Assembly (NCBI RefSeq): GCF_002443255.2
Contig: NW_019211456.1
Location: 43,174,986-43,238,985, forward strand
Direction of reading: 5' to 3'
Source: Varroa destructor
Taxonomy: Eukaryota; Arthropoda; Arachnida; Mesostigmata; Varroidae
Length of the DNA: 64,000 nt
In this document: piece after piece, positions 40,101 to 54,100 of the stretch
How positions within the stretch are numbered: the first letter of the stretch is position 1
Layout of the letters: every line of letters starts with the position of its first letter
Notes under the pieces: model-generated
The model's input: the letters and a program-made list of their open reading frames with translations, nothing else
What the model was told of the DNA's origin: nothing
Database searches by the model: none
Program-made: the position numbers and the translations under genes

Positions 40101-43100
40101 ATGCCTTCTACTGCACATTTGCAAATGGCAAAGAACTTCATTACGTACAGAGGTTATAGCCACGGACACGTTCGCAAGCGTGATCTTACCGGATTGGCGT
40201 CCGCGCACAGTGATTTGGCGATCTGTATATCCTCAGCAGAGAATCCAACCGCCTCGCCTTCCTATATTTAATGTGAAGAAAAGAATGGGTTTCAACGATG
40301 ACAGTCCGTCGCCACCAGCCCCATGGCAAGATCGAGGGGGACACCAGCATCATCAGCATCGACAGTGATCGCGACCAAAACAAGTAAAGAGAAAAAATGG
40401 AGAAAAAAAAACGTTACTTGAGTACAAAGATAGGAAAACAGGATCGGCTACAGAAGAGTATGAGGCATCTATAAGAAGAACTGACGAACAACGAGGCGTC
40501 TCGTAGTGACTGCGGTGAGGTTTGAGGAGAACCTGAATTTTCTGGGCATTCTAAGACTACGTGGTGGCGCCATTGCTGATTTTGTTTCTATTACCACCGT
40601 TTCTAGGTTATTATTCTCTGAGGGAAACTTGTTGCCCCTACCGCTCCTTCAGGCTGTTCCATTCTATAGAATTCTGCCTTCGCTTTACCCTACTAAAGCT
40701 CAGACGCTTTATAAACCTAAGCTATAGTTTTAGCAGTCTCTTCCCCTTTCTATCCTCGCAGGAACGGAATGGGCCAGAAAGGTCATTGGTAGGGGGCTGA
40801 TGGCTAAGGCTGCTTAGAGGTGGCTAGGGCGAAAGGAAGAGAAGGCAAAGCAGGAGGTACTGTTCTGCGACCTATCATCGCCTGCTCTGGCATCTTCTGG
40901 CAATTTCTATGCAAAAACCTCTTGTCTTTAGCATAATGTTACTATTAAGGCAGGTTGAACCATTTGAAGCTAAATAACTGTGCCATTGTTTAATGCCGCA
41001 TGAACAGATTGGCCGGGAAGGCCTAACAGAAAGGAGACAGATTGAGAATCAGCCCCTTAGATCGCTAAATTAAGAATAACCGCATCAGGCATGTCAAAGG
41101 GAGCAATTATATATGATGTTATAATAATTATTTAACCCTATATCAGCCTTCTTGAGTAGCGGTAGATGTATATTAGTTAAACTCGAAGGTGTTTTGTTTG
41201 TTCTCCGATAGCTACCTCAGCGTGTCACTATGTCAGTGCTCATGAATAACCTATACATATGCCGGCTGTTCATACGTGTCTACGAAATGTCGAGCGCAAC
41301 CTTATGTATCTCAATAGTATGATTTTAATCGATGAAATCAGTTTAGAAACGATATTGGTTATAAGCAAGGTTAACTAGTGTTAAGGTAGGTAGCATTGCC
41401 GTTCGAAGCATGAAAGTTCAACCATTTTTTCTGGCTCGCGTCTCAAAAAATATGCTCGACTACGGGCCCGTTGAAAGACGCTGCCATGATACTAGATGCA
41501 TGGGTACTTCCCTTAGACGAGCGCTTAACCGACGGGCCACTACGCTATCCGTTAAGGCCACGTACAAAATCTAGTTCCTTATTACAAAACATCGTCTTTA
41601 ATTCATCGGAATTTCGTTCGTACGATTTGTGCCCTCAACAAACAATCTCTCCCAAGTCGATGAAGTCATTAAACCTACAATTCTCCTAAGTGATTCTACA
41701 AATCCTCCGCTGCTTATAATACCGGCCCGCGCAGAAAAAAAAAAACTGTGGCTCTGGCAAGGCGCCCTATACGTAGTATCAAATAGAATTACACTCTATC
41801 GTTGAAGCGTTGGTGCTAAAAACACTGAAATGCTAAAAAAATCTCTACACGTAATACAAATCTGCACCAATTGCTTAGAATTTGTTGATACAATTTAATA
41901 ATGTTCTATCAATTTATGCGAACGTTAACATCAAATTAATGAAAATAGACGTCAACATCTGTCAATGCACACGATCTCGGATGAGATGGAGCTTCCTAAC
42001 GCATTGTAGGGTCTTAATTACAACTTTCACATATACTAAACGTTGGTTTTCCACCACTTCTGAAAATCCATACCTAAGTTTTACCTTTATAGCTTTCATT
42101 AGCTGAAGCGCGTTCTCTTTCTCTAGGTCACGTCTCTGTTCTTCAATTAAATCAGCGACACTGCGAAACGACCGAATCTTCAGGTTGAACGCTGTGGGCA
42201 TCGAAGTACTTTGATCCTCTTCATCACCAATATTATCGAACTGTCGCGTGTCGTTATCTTTAGCCATCTGCGAGAGCTTTTTGTGGTTAGGAGACGGTGT
42301 CAAGACGTGGTCATCATGCTTCGCTCTTTTGATCCAGTCTGTGTCCTTACTGCCTGTTACAGCGGTTACCATCGTTTTTTTGGCAGCGACATAATCTGGC
42401 TTTTCTGCAGCTGTTGTCGTTGGTGCGACCTTACTTGGCCTGATCTGTCTTCTGTCGAAATCGGCGACAGCGCGAGACCCCTTAGTGACAGTTTGCTGGA
42501 CGCCATCCCTAATGGCAGACACTGTTGCTGTCTGTCGGCTGTCCCCTTTAGGGACTGTGCGCGGTATCGAGATTTGACTCTTCTGAGAATTCTCCGAACC
42601 TTCCTCTGAGTCACTCGATAACTTCTTTTCCTGTGCGTCTTCTTCAGCTTCGTCACTTTCTTCAGCAGATCTCTGAATTTTTTGTTGCATTTCATTATAG
42701 TTGCAAAATTGAAAAACGGAGTAAGAGTATAATTCTTTTTCTAATTATGTATTAGCGTATTGTTGGCGAAGTGAAATAAGCTTTGAAAAAGAATAATAAA
42801 AATATATCCTAAAAACTGTAGAGTTACTCAACCGTATGTAGATAGTTCTTGCTGATACAATGTCTGCAGCATTCGGTAAGCATACGACATTCAAGCATTT
42901 CACTCTTTTGCCTTTTGTATTAACGACACTTACTTCGTGTCTCTCTTTTGCCTCAACTCGGGCCATTATCTTCCTTCGAGCTCCGAGTGTACTATCGCTG
43001 AGTTTGCCGTCCTCGGCTTCCTCTATGTTTCCGTGACCCTCTTGATACTCTGCAGTGTCGTCCGGCGTAGAACAGGGTCTTGCTTCTGGCTTTTGAAGCC

Positions 43101-44749
43101 CTTCCTGTAATGGACAACAGAACATTGATCACCTGAGTGGGGTGTCTTGGTTACTCGTCATCTATACACATGACAGACATAGCTAAGTTTGATCTGCTGA
43201 CAAGAAGTGTACAGACAATTCGAACCGCCGAACGACGTTGAGATGGCTCTTTTTATTTTCATTGGACTCTCGAAGTTGACTTAATAGGCCTATTCTATCC
43301 GTTCCATTTTTAGCGTAACTCTTAAAGGAATATACGAGAATTGAAATTTCGGACAAACCTTTTTAATTGCCTCGGTCGACTCGAGAGACGCTGCCTTACT
43401 AATGGAAGGATTTCTTATAGTTCCGAGTTATTTAATATTTTCAACATTCATCCAATATTTATTTGAAATTACCTCACTGGAAAACAACAGAAAAACCGCT
43501 AGCTGACAGTTTAGATAAAGGTGAGGAAAGGGTCGAACAAGATTAGCTTTCGTTTTCTATGACTCTCCATTTTGAGGCGGATAAGTCACGAAGGGCTTCG
43601 AGATGATTCTGCCGATCGCATGTAGGAAAACTGTACGGCCTATTTTGAGCTTCAGATCGGATGCCCTCCATTATCACGTCTCCGGGATTGACATTTGGAT
43701 CTGATGGGATCTTCGGGATTGAAATTTTTACAAGCGACTTTAACGCTGTGACACTGTTTCTGTGTATGGTTGTGATATGCAGATCCATCGAGTGTGTGAA
43801 GAAGCCCCTTCGATTTGCAACAAGGGACGTGGACGGTATAGCAGTGACCTTTGCCGGTTCTATTCCTTATCGGTTCATGTAAGCGATATGGTTCAGTGTA
43901 GCCTATTAGCAATATAATACCTTATATATATACTTTAGAACTGTGGAAACGTGCATGGGATTTCGGCAGTGCGTAACTGACACGCTTCTACCTACGTTAT
44001 TACACAAGGTAAAAGGAAGCTAATTATAATGCTAGGTAGTAGAACTTGATTACGGGCAATTTATCGTACACTGCTTTTACTTATTCATGATTCTTATACG
44101 CCGACTTGACATGTTCAGTTCTACTTACTTAGTACTATTAGCTATGAATGTTTTCTTTTGGAAGTTTCCGTAGAGAGCGACAAATATTAGATCTGGTAGC
44201 AAACAATATAACCGCCCCGCATAGATAATTCATTATCCTTACTATAATTAATATGGATCCATATATGTGATGCTTGTTTGAAAGCTTTTACAGGCATTTG
44301 TCAAGTCAGACTATATGCATATACATACCTTGTATAGCGGATTGAGTTTCTATGTGAGCAAGCAATATAAATTATTTGACGAGCGTATAATAAATAGGTT
44401 AATATTCTGCCTAAATAACTGTAGGCGTTCAGTGTCTTTGAATGCTCTCAGAGGCTGCCTTTCATCCAGTTATATCCCATCTACTAAAGTAGTTAGGTCA
44501 CGCACGGTTCATAAAGCTCGAACATTCAAAAGAGGACTAACCTACCATTTCCAGAATGGCGATATGTGCTGGATCTTTTCCCAGGAGGACTAGGTTATCC
44601 TGATTGAGGGGTCACCCTAGTCGGTACGTGCACCACACTTCATGAAGATACGAGTTCTATACGCTACCAAAACGTGCTCACATAGCAAATTAGGGGCATA
44701 AAAATAGAGAATGGCTAGGGCACCGTTCTTTTTGAATATGATTTACCGC

Positions 44750-44809
<60 letters not shown>

Positions 44810-45061
44810 CAGTTTGCAGTTAAAAATTATCGGTAAACTTTTACTTCACTTAAGATTCGATTATTTGGCTAGTTGGTACAGCGGCAAAACTACGAACCGA
44901 TCGCAAAAAATTAAAAAAGTAATTTCGTTTCTCTATCTAAGCTTTCGATTTAATAATTTCCTTAAAATTAAAAAATTTAGCAAAAAAAATATGATTTTGT
45001 AAATATACACATAAGACTCACGCTATTTCGTTCGAGTAACGTGTCCGCGTTTATTTCATTC

Positions 45062-45106
<45 letters not shown>

Positions 45107-48100
45107 TATATAGAGATATGCATATATATTGTTTCGTATGAGATTTGCCGTAAGATAAGACTCTCTAAACGATAGTGTGCTAAAATTATTGCTACCGTCA
45201 GAGTACACTGATACCGACGTTTGCTCATTCTGTAATAATACCTCAACACAAACAATTTTCAATGATCTAATACAAAACACTTAACGTAGCAAATTACTAA
45301 TATTACAAACTGAACGACCTTTTCTTTTTGGGCTTGATTTTTTTTTTTTAGTTTTTACATTTGCCCTACTGTCACTTGTAGCCAAGCAGTAACGTAATCG
45401 CCTATGAATTTTCTATTTATATTACAAAACGTTTTGGTTATCTCGTTTTTATAACTTTGTTAACGCGTCCTTGTGTTTCATAATATTTTTATGTGACCAG
45501 TTGACAGATTTGCAAGGCCAGCCTGCTCGTGCTCGTCTTCAAATCACAAGGTCGCAGGTATATAAAAACGTAATATCTTCGATCACAGCTACCCATTAAG
45601 GCTCCAAAATGAAGCAAAAAATTTTGTAGGACTGTTTCTGTGAGTTGAATCGAAGAGGTTCGATTGGAGGGGTTTGTTTGCTAATCGATTAGGAACATGT
45701 TACCCGCACACCACCAGTCCAGGTCAACCCCACCGAATATCAATGTTCGTTTAGCGTTTGCAGGCGAACGTGTAGAGCGCACCCGGCCGCGTCTGACAGA
45801 CTCAATGTGTGATAGTTAGATTTTTCAACAGGATAAATAAAGAACAGAGAAAGGAAAATCACTAGACCAACTTGAAGTAGCACTTTCTCAACCTGAGAAT
45901 TCCCCAATCAATATTTCTCCTATCCCCGTTTCTCGTACGGAATCAATGTGAACTAAATGATATTTATTACAAAATAGTCAAGCATACTAGAGAACGCAAT
46001 GATATACGCAAGTACGAGTGGACGTATATTTGGGCAGTCCTAACGGCGAGCGTCGGTCAAAAATAGTCGAGAGGTTCGATGTTACGTATAGTCATAGGCT
46101 GGCAGCGAATACTAGCTTTGAACGAATTAGAGAACACGGTCAAGCGACCATCAGGCGATCAGACGGGAAGGCTCCGACCTAACAAAAAAAAGTTGATTGG
46201 AGGGCTCCGCTAGTAATGAGCGGATGGCATCTCCTTGCTTCATCAATTATCCATTTTAAAAAAAGCTGCAAACCTCTTTCCCGCTACATCCTGCTAGCAT
46301 CAGTTAGGTCACATTACAATGACCAATATATTCATTGCATACCGCTGTAGAAGATATTACGAATCCTCGAACGCGTTTGGAATCTACATCGGTCTATGTA
46401 GTTGCAAAGTTACATATAGGGTGTTCCAAAAATCCACACGTTCTCTCTCATCAGAATCCATCAATTGTTCGTCTGCTCACAGACAGAACATGAAAATATC
46501 ATCCGAAATCACATCGTCTACTACTCGAGTTTTCCTCATAGCATCTACATATATAACGCCTTATTGCCTTCTAAACGCCGCCGGAGGCAAAAAAAAACAG
46601 CGTTTCTCTTCGAGTAGTTTATATGTCTGTGTATAGCTTTGCTGTTAGTATTTGCATGACTCTTCGATCATCCTGTATATGTCAGCCGTTAATTTCTAGT
46701 AAACCACAAGAAGTACACTGTTTGTAATACGCATTGACATTCACACGCGTCCCATATAAGTCCGGCTGAGTAAACCTGGGTCCTACTATAGCATGTACCT
46801 GCCCATATATACGTATTTACCGCAATCTTTATTTATCTTAGTTTCCTGTCACATTGCCCATTTCACAGTACGTGGATATTTCCTTGATTGCACGACGGAA
46901 CTTACCTCGGATGAAAGTGACGACCTGGATGATGAAGGTGTTAGATCGGAGCCTTTAAGAGAGCTTTTTCGTGGCCTAGAATTAGAGCCACATTCAGATG
47001 TTTGTCCTAACGAAGTTTCAAAGCGAGACCTTGCCTGATTAATTGAAGTAATCGTCTTTGGTGTGCCGTTTTGGTTAACCATCATACGCCGATACGGTCC
47101 CACTAATGGGATAAGAGCAAAAAGGACGATCAGAAAAATTGTTTTAGAATGAAAATTAATATCCCCATACCTGTTCTGCTACACATGCATTCTGTAGCTT
47201 CGTCATACCTGCGGGGTGAACAGGACAGCCTCTTACTAAATTCGTATTGGGGTAGCTAAGCGATATCGACTGGATATAACTTGCACTATTGACCGTTATC
47301 ATTAAGTACGATTTTCTGATACATTACAAATTGTCCGACACCTTCTCGGTTCCCTATTTTAAGCAGATATGGAAAGATGAAAAAAACATGCTCAAAAAAC
47401 GTAAAAATAGCGACATGTATCTATGAGATATCAAGTACATCGGCAAACCTGCTCCCTGTTATTTAGGCAGCATACCAGTAGTAAATGAGCCTTCCTTATT
47501 CATCTTGATTTTGTCTTCGAACCGCGATACAAGGCTTCGAGGTTTGGGATATTTTTCATTTTCCACGCTCCTTCCAGATTCAGTTTCAGATTCTGCTTCA
47601 GAGGTAAATTCTACCACTTCGTACGCGTCATACGGCGTTGTACCTTCTTTTGATTCTAGATAAATGAACCAAATTAAGTAACTGAGTTCTCGTTTGCTCG
47701 CGGTCTAGTGCTTGTCACAAGTAACCGTAGTCTAGGAGTATTCACCATTGCAGCATAAAGACTGTTGCTTCTGTTTTCGCTGGTGTAACAGATGCGTATT
47801 TTACGTTTGTTCAATGAATTAAGTATCAAGCTTCGATTTTTTTTTCTAGCCTCTTTCTCGTAGGATTATCAAATACCATCCTGTTTGTTGCGTTCGTTTA
47901 GATTTTGAGTTTCTTTTGATCGAAGAGAGGCAATTGTATACGCTGGCAGTTATCAGACGAGGTATTTATAAACGTCTAGTTTTTCCGTTTTCGCATGATG
48001 TATAAGAAGCTGTTTGTGCGGAGCATTGAGGCACGAGAATCTGACGCATAACTACGTAGTTACATACAAAAAACGTAATTTTGCGCAAGTTTAATTAGTT

Positions 48101-51100
48101 AAGTACCTTGTCTGGGTGCATCTCGTCCGGTCGAGCCGCTAGAAGCTTTCGAGTTTTCTTTCGCATTAGATTCTCTTTCAAGTTTGGCGTTTTCAGCTGC
48201 GATGCGTCTCTCGTTATCCAGTCGTCGCCGCAATTCCTGTAAGTAACAGTAGCGCACACTTTGTCATTTAGAACTTAATTGACCGCAATATAAGGTAGAT
48301 TTCGAACCAATTCGTCGACACTCTCGAACAAACAAACTGCCATCCAACCGCTATAGCTTTTCGAAATAATGCTCGAATTTCTCTTCGATTAGAGATGATG
48401 TTTCCTGTGGCCTATCTTCACTGTGGCAGAAGCTTATGGTTGTCGTTGTCGCCGTCGCTTCAAGCGTAAGCTAATCTTCTTACTGTGAACGTATTCTGAT
48501 GCGTTACTGAAATTAATATTATATGCATATCACTCAAGTAGCCTTTGCTTTGTGTAGTCACACCTTATTTAATTACTCAGACAATACGAACTAGTGATAT
48601 GTCGTACTTTCGACTAGTTACTTTGTCCTGCTTTGTAAAGGACATTTCCGCGCTCATCTGCGCATAACCAATATTGCTAAACGGCACTTCAACGTGTTTA
48701 GCCTCCTCTGTCTTTCGTCAGCTGCTGCTTCGATCTTGGCTTCTACGACGCCCACCCTCTCCTGGGCAGCGACAGGTCGGAGGTTCCCGACTCCCGACGA
48801 ACGAATCCTATTCGTCCTCGTGTCGGCGTCGCTTTCGGTGCTTTATGGCGTACGACAAATGGACACCAACTCGACGGAACTCGAACCAACTCAGGCTTGA
48901 GGGTCGTACGGACACAGCACTACCGTATCACCATTTTGGAAGTACGGAATAGAATCACCGGTGCATGATAATTAGTCCTAAATATACAGTACAGATTTCA
49001 ACAGACGTGTTTCAAACATTAGAGAAAAAACCGTGCTTTTATTTTTGAACCCCTACGTCAGACTCAATTAAACATGAAACTCTTAACAATCTCCACAGAG
49101 CTAATCTTTTCGTTTAGCTAGATAAAGCAGAAAAAGCTGAGTTCGAATTGACAATAGCTTATTTACTCTGGAAATCGAAAGCACACCTAAGGCTAAGAGA
49201 GAGACGACATAAATTGTTGCCTTCAGCCATCCGATTGGGATGGTTGTTTAGGCTTTCGGCCATGAGTCCATAAGATTAGGACATATTGGATGGGAAGAGT
49301 TATGACCTGACGCAAACGTTTCGAGAGTAACAGAACGGTACACTGTTATCAACATAAAGAACTTATCACATGTAATAAAGCTGCTGCCCCTCGTTGAGCT
49401 GTGACGACCTTTGTAATCTCGTTTTTTGTCGGTAGCCGTATGTTACAAATGACAGACTGGACGAAAAACACGACGAGGCGGTTCTCATGAATGACATTAT
49501 TTACTCCCGTACCGCTTCTATGAAGGCATATGTCAGAGCTGGATAACTGTTTCACACAAAAGTATATGATTTATATCGAAGTAATGCTGTTCAGAGGTGC
49601 CGGTGTTGTCTCCAGTCCATTCTAATTTCGGGGTTTTAAGCCTTTCTAAAATTCGGAAATCTATCACGTAAATAATCAGTTTACTTTGCCTAGTTAATCT
49701 GAATAGAGACAACAATCGAGCTTCTTACTAACGCTGATATACTATATATGTCCCAAGGAGAGTACAGCGGCTGGGATATTTGTGCTTTATGTTCTTGTCA
49801 CAAAGTCAGCATGTAGAAATTACAAGATTCAGTCGTTGCAACGACCACGTGACGACGTTGCGAAAATCCGTTCACCCTTTGAACACAGCTCTAGCTAAAT
49901 TTATATCAACAAATTTATATCGGTCAACGACTTCAGCCTACACCCATTTGGTTCAAAAGAAATAGGTAAGAGCCAATTTCTTAATATAATCGTAGCCATT
50001 TGTAGTACCTGTTCCACTTCGCGCTGCTGCTTAACAAATTCGTAGTCGAAACCATCGACGTCCTTACTTATACTCGTCCTGGGATCGGCCTGCTCCGTTA
50101 ATTCGGCTGGTTCAACAGGTTTCGATGGAGGCTTATCAGCGATGGCTGAAGTATTTACATCACATGAATCCTTGTCTGGGTAATTCACTCTTGCCGTTTT
50201 CGAAAGTTTCTTATAGTGGCGGTACGCCGCAATATTTTATAATAATTGATGAGTTTTTGCTATACATTACGTCTTATGCTTCCCGGTTCAATAATAGTGT
50301 CTTGTCTGACCATTGAGGGTAGCCCATTGCCTTGTATATTATTATCTCAGTTTCAAAAATAATACATAATAATATAATGTATCATTTCCTTAGGAGTAAC
50401 TGGCTTACAAGGTCTTTTTTACAATGTACAAGATTATAGTTGCACAGATAGGTGATTTGCGCTTATATGCTTACGTATTCCATAGCTATATATGGTCATG
50501 TGGTTCTTTACCTTTGGTCGTTTGTTCGGCCTTGGCCTGTTCTCGAACGTTCTCTTGGTGGCCATTGTTTGAGTTGCCTTGTTGTTTAGCCTGTTCTGGT
50601 GATGGGTCTCTGAAGGAGGTCTTGCAACATACGGCGCAGATCTTAACGCCAGGAACGTTAATAAATGTGCAATGTATACATATCCACTGCTTGGAAGGAC
50701 TCCAACGGATTCGGGCCGGTTCTGGGTCATTGTTTGTGGCTAACCCTGAGCCCGAATGACTAGACGGACCCGACGTGGATATACAACTTTCTTCGTCGAG
50801 ATTTCTCTCTGTCGAAAACACTGTTCGAGACGATTGACTTTCTGCTGAAACTGTTTCCTCCGCGCTTCCGCTCACAGTCGATTTTGTCGCAGTTTCAGTG
50901 CCCTCAATGTCACGTGACGACGCTTTGATGCTACCAGTACCACCCTCATGACTTTGGCCATCAGTCGCTAATTTCCCGCTTAGCTTCTTCTCGGGTAACC
51001 GAGGCGCGACAGACGCACCCCATGCTGTGTGCTCAGGTATCTTAACCACCGGCTCAGGCTTTGGTGACAATTCAAGTGGACGCTGTCTTGGCGACGACAT

Positions 51101-54100
51101 GGGCTGTGAACTATATAACCGGTTCCCTGGCACCTGCTCGAAGTTATCTTTTGTCGCTCGTTCGTACGAAGGCCGCCTTGGCCCGACAGAGCTTTTTCTG
51201 TCCTTTTCTCTGGACCTGGATTCTCGAGTTGGTGGTTGCTGCTGTCGAACACTGCTCGGATCAATGTACTCCTCCATAGTGAGTTCGGGTGACGGTGAGT
51301 TACGACCGGATCTTTGAGGAGTCCTACTACCTTGGCGGCCGTTGTCACGATATCCTTGATTGCTATGACGTTCCTCGTCAAAGTCTACATCGCTATAGTC
51401 TTTAATGTTGGAATCTGACGCACCCAGGGACGATGCCCGAGTAGAGGAGGGCCGTGGTGAACTCTGTCTGGAATCCTTGGAGTCACCTGTACGCTGACCG
51501 CGTCGTCCATCTGAATGTAAGGCAGAGTTGCTACAGCTGAAATGAGCGCTGTGGGGACCTGGTACAGAACGATTGTTGGATTTCTCATCATAAAAGTGGA
51601 GACGTCTCAATAACAGGTACATTATTATTATGTAACAAAAAAGTGAAATTCACGAACGGCACACGTACGCACATTTAATTCAGGACTGTGCCTGCATATA
51701 CCTTTTACGCTAAAGCACTCCTTAGGCCGTTGAGCCAAAAACGCCCTCAAATTACTCAAGGATTTAAGAATGAAGCTATTCGAGGTTACACCGATTATAA
51801 CTCCAGGGGGGGGGGGAAGGGGAATGAGATAAAAATTAATGTTTATAGCACGCTGCGGCTTAGAAAATAATAATTATAATGATATTATTTGCTGTTTGTA
51901 ATACTAGTGCCCTCCCACTAACCAGGTCAAGTTTGTCTTCACATATATATAATAGCGTCAAAAATAGCGAGAAAGTTTATCTACATATTAAAAATTATGA
52001 AATTTTTGGTGTGTAGGGTTAACTTGACGAGAAAACTCTGTACGAAAAACGCCTGAAAGCTCACTGACAAAAAAAACTATCCCGGTGACCTACGGTGCAA
52101 CTGGGGCGCAGTCTGCGCCACAGAATAGAAAGCTCGCTCCTGGAAAACCCGCCTGTTTAAATATACTATTTACCTGCGCATGTCACTGATATTAGTTGTG
52201 AGCCGAATGATTCAGGGATAGTTAAGCGGCGAGATTAACAAACTGTTTTTGAAGTTTTTCATGCCTAGCTGCTCGGACTCGACGAACATGACAGGTGTGT
52301 TTATATTTACCATGAATGTTTCTGCTCGAAAACGTCAGCCGAAAATCAAGTAACGAAGAAAAACGTTTCTATAAATCACTATTGTTCTTAGTGATTTAAT
52401 TTTTATAATCTTTTTTAGTCTGGTTTAATTTAATATTTCAAGCGACATCATAATGCAGACATATCAGAAGAAAACCAATACACTGATTCATACCCGGACC
52501 TAGGCCAATGGGACCAATGATAACCCAGCTTGTAGAAAAAGCTGTCCTTAGCCTAGCTTTGCGAATTTAATAAAATGCGTACATAGATTGAAAGCGATTC
52601 CGCCTAACGTCGGTAAAACCATTGGACGCGCATATTTAAAAAAATTTAGAATCGTGGGCTCCATACACTAAATTGATAAGCCATCGCTCTGTATATTATA
52701 ACAACACGTTAAATTTGAAAGATCAAAAAGAGACAAAACCTGGTAGGCGATCTCTCCAACTAGATAAAACTAAACCTCAATTTTAAATTTTTGGTTATAA
52801 ACGGCAGATTTAGACTTTTTTAACTATTTACTGCGATTGGGAAGACCAACCGGTAAAATCGTTTACCAGGTATTTATCTAGGATAACCTAATCATTGTAA
52901 TGTACGTATAGCTGCGCTAAACTAGATAATTTGTTCTGTCACGTTATGCCACATTAATTCCACTTATTTCTCCCATAATTCCCCTTCCTTGCAAAACTCA
53001 AATGCCATTCGAGTTCGGCAAAAGAGCAACATTGTTTTGTCGAAATAAATTTAGCTAGACACATAGACCATTTGTCTTCCTCCATTGCGATAAGCACAAG
53101 CTTACATGCTCATATACACGAGAGAGTAGCTAAGTAGGTGCTACAATGGCCGCCGGCTTGAGAAAGTGAGTAACCACTGCTAATTTGTAATGTATTCGAG
53201 TTTTATGTTGATGGTCCCCTTACATAACCATACGTGCCGCAGATATATGGCGACATATATTGGCTGGCCCTGAAAATGTGACAAGATACAATACCACGAC
53301 GAGATTAAGCGTTTAGGAAAAGCTGGCCGGATTAACTTACTTTGTCTGGGAATGTCTCCCTGTGAAGGTTGACGCGACACCTGGCGGCTATCAGAACGCA
53401 AACGTGATGACCTCGGGATGAAGTCGATGTCAGAATCTGACGTTTCTGTGTCAGCTCCCATTGGACGCTGTCTATTACGATTATGATAGTACCTGTCAAA
53501 AAGTCAATTTAGTCTTTAGTCCATTTAACTTTTCTAGTTACGTACCTTATATAGTGTGTATCTCTAGCAAAACTTGAAGCAACGTTCTCTGGTTTTTTTC
53601 AGCCCAGAGACAGATATCTTAACAACCTAGCTGGTCAGTTCAAGCAGCAGTGCATTTAGTTCGCTCTTTATTTCGCCATTAGTGCGTATGATACCTAAAA
53701 AAGCGGTAAGCCGAGTAAGATCTGTCGAGGGTAAGCAGTCGCTCTTATAGTCGCCCCGAATAGGGAAAGATTTAGCGAGACGTCGTTCAAGATGGACAAG
53801 CAACTTTGCATTTAGAAACCCAATAGCTATGTAGAGTATACCTTATAAACTAGGTTCATTCATTGGATCATGCTAATGTATTCGTATGTATATTGTCGAG
53901 AACTAGCTAATTGTAAACTAACCAAATTGCCCTGTTGGCATCCATGTTGCTGAGCTGGGCGTTTGGATTTATTGGTGGCATGGTGTCGACAGACTGTAAG
54001 TTTCGCCCAGACCCCCATTGGTTGCCTCCAGGGTAGCCCCCGAACGGTACCATACCCATCGGATGTTCGAAGGGCGCAGCCCCTAAGACAAGACGAAATG

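Larger units (their letters stand above)
43105..46905 (-). other. Intron 14 of LUBEL (3.8 kb)
   Basis: Contains two long TA microsatellites (44753-44805 and 45069-45102) and a GC-richer block at 43543-43912 open in two minus-strand frames (81 and 86 codons). That block has no splice pair fitting phase 0 on both sides, so I do not include it as an exon. Confidence 0.7.

Noticed and set aside
42211..42609. 132-codon plus-strand open frame
   Set aside because: Antisense shadow of LUBEL exon 16.
44865..44930. tRNA-like string (GCTAGTTGGTACAGCGG)
   Set aside because: Resembles an A box but has no matching B box or acceptor stem.
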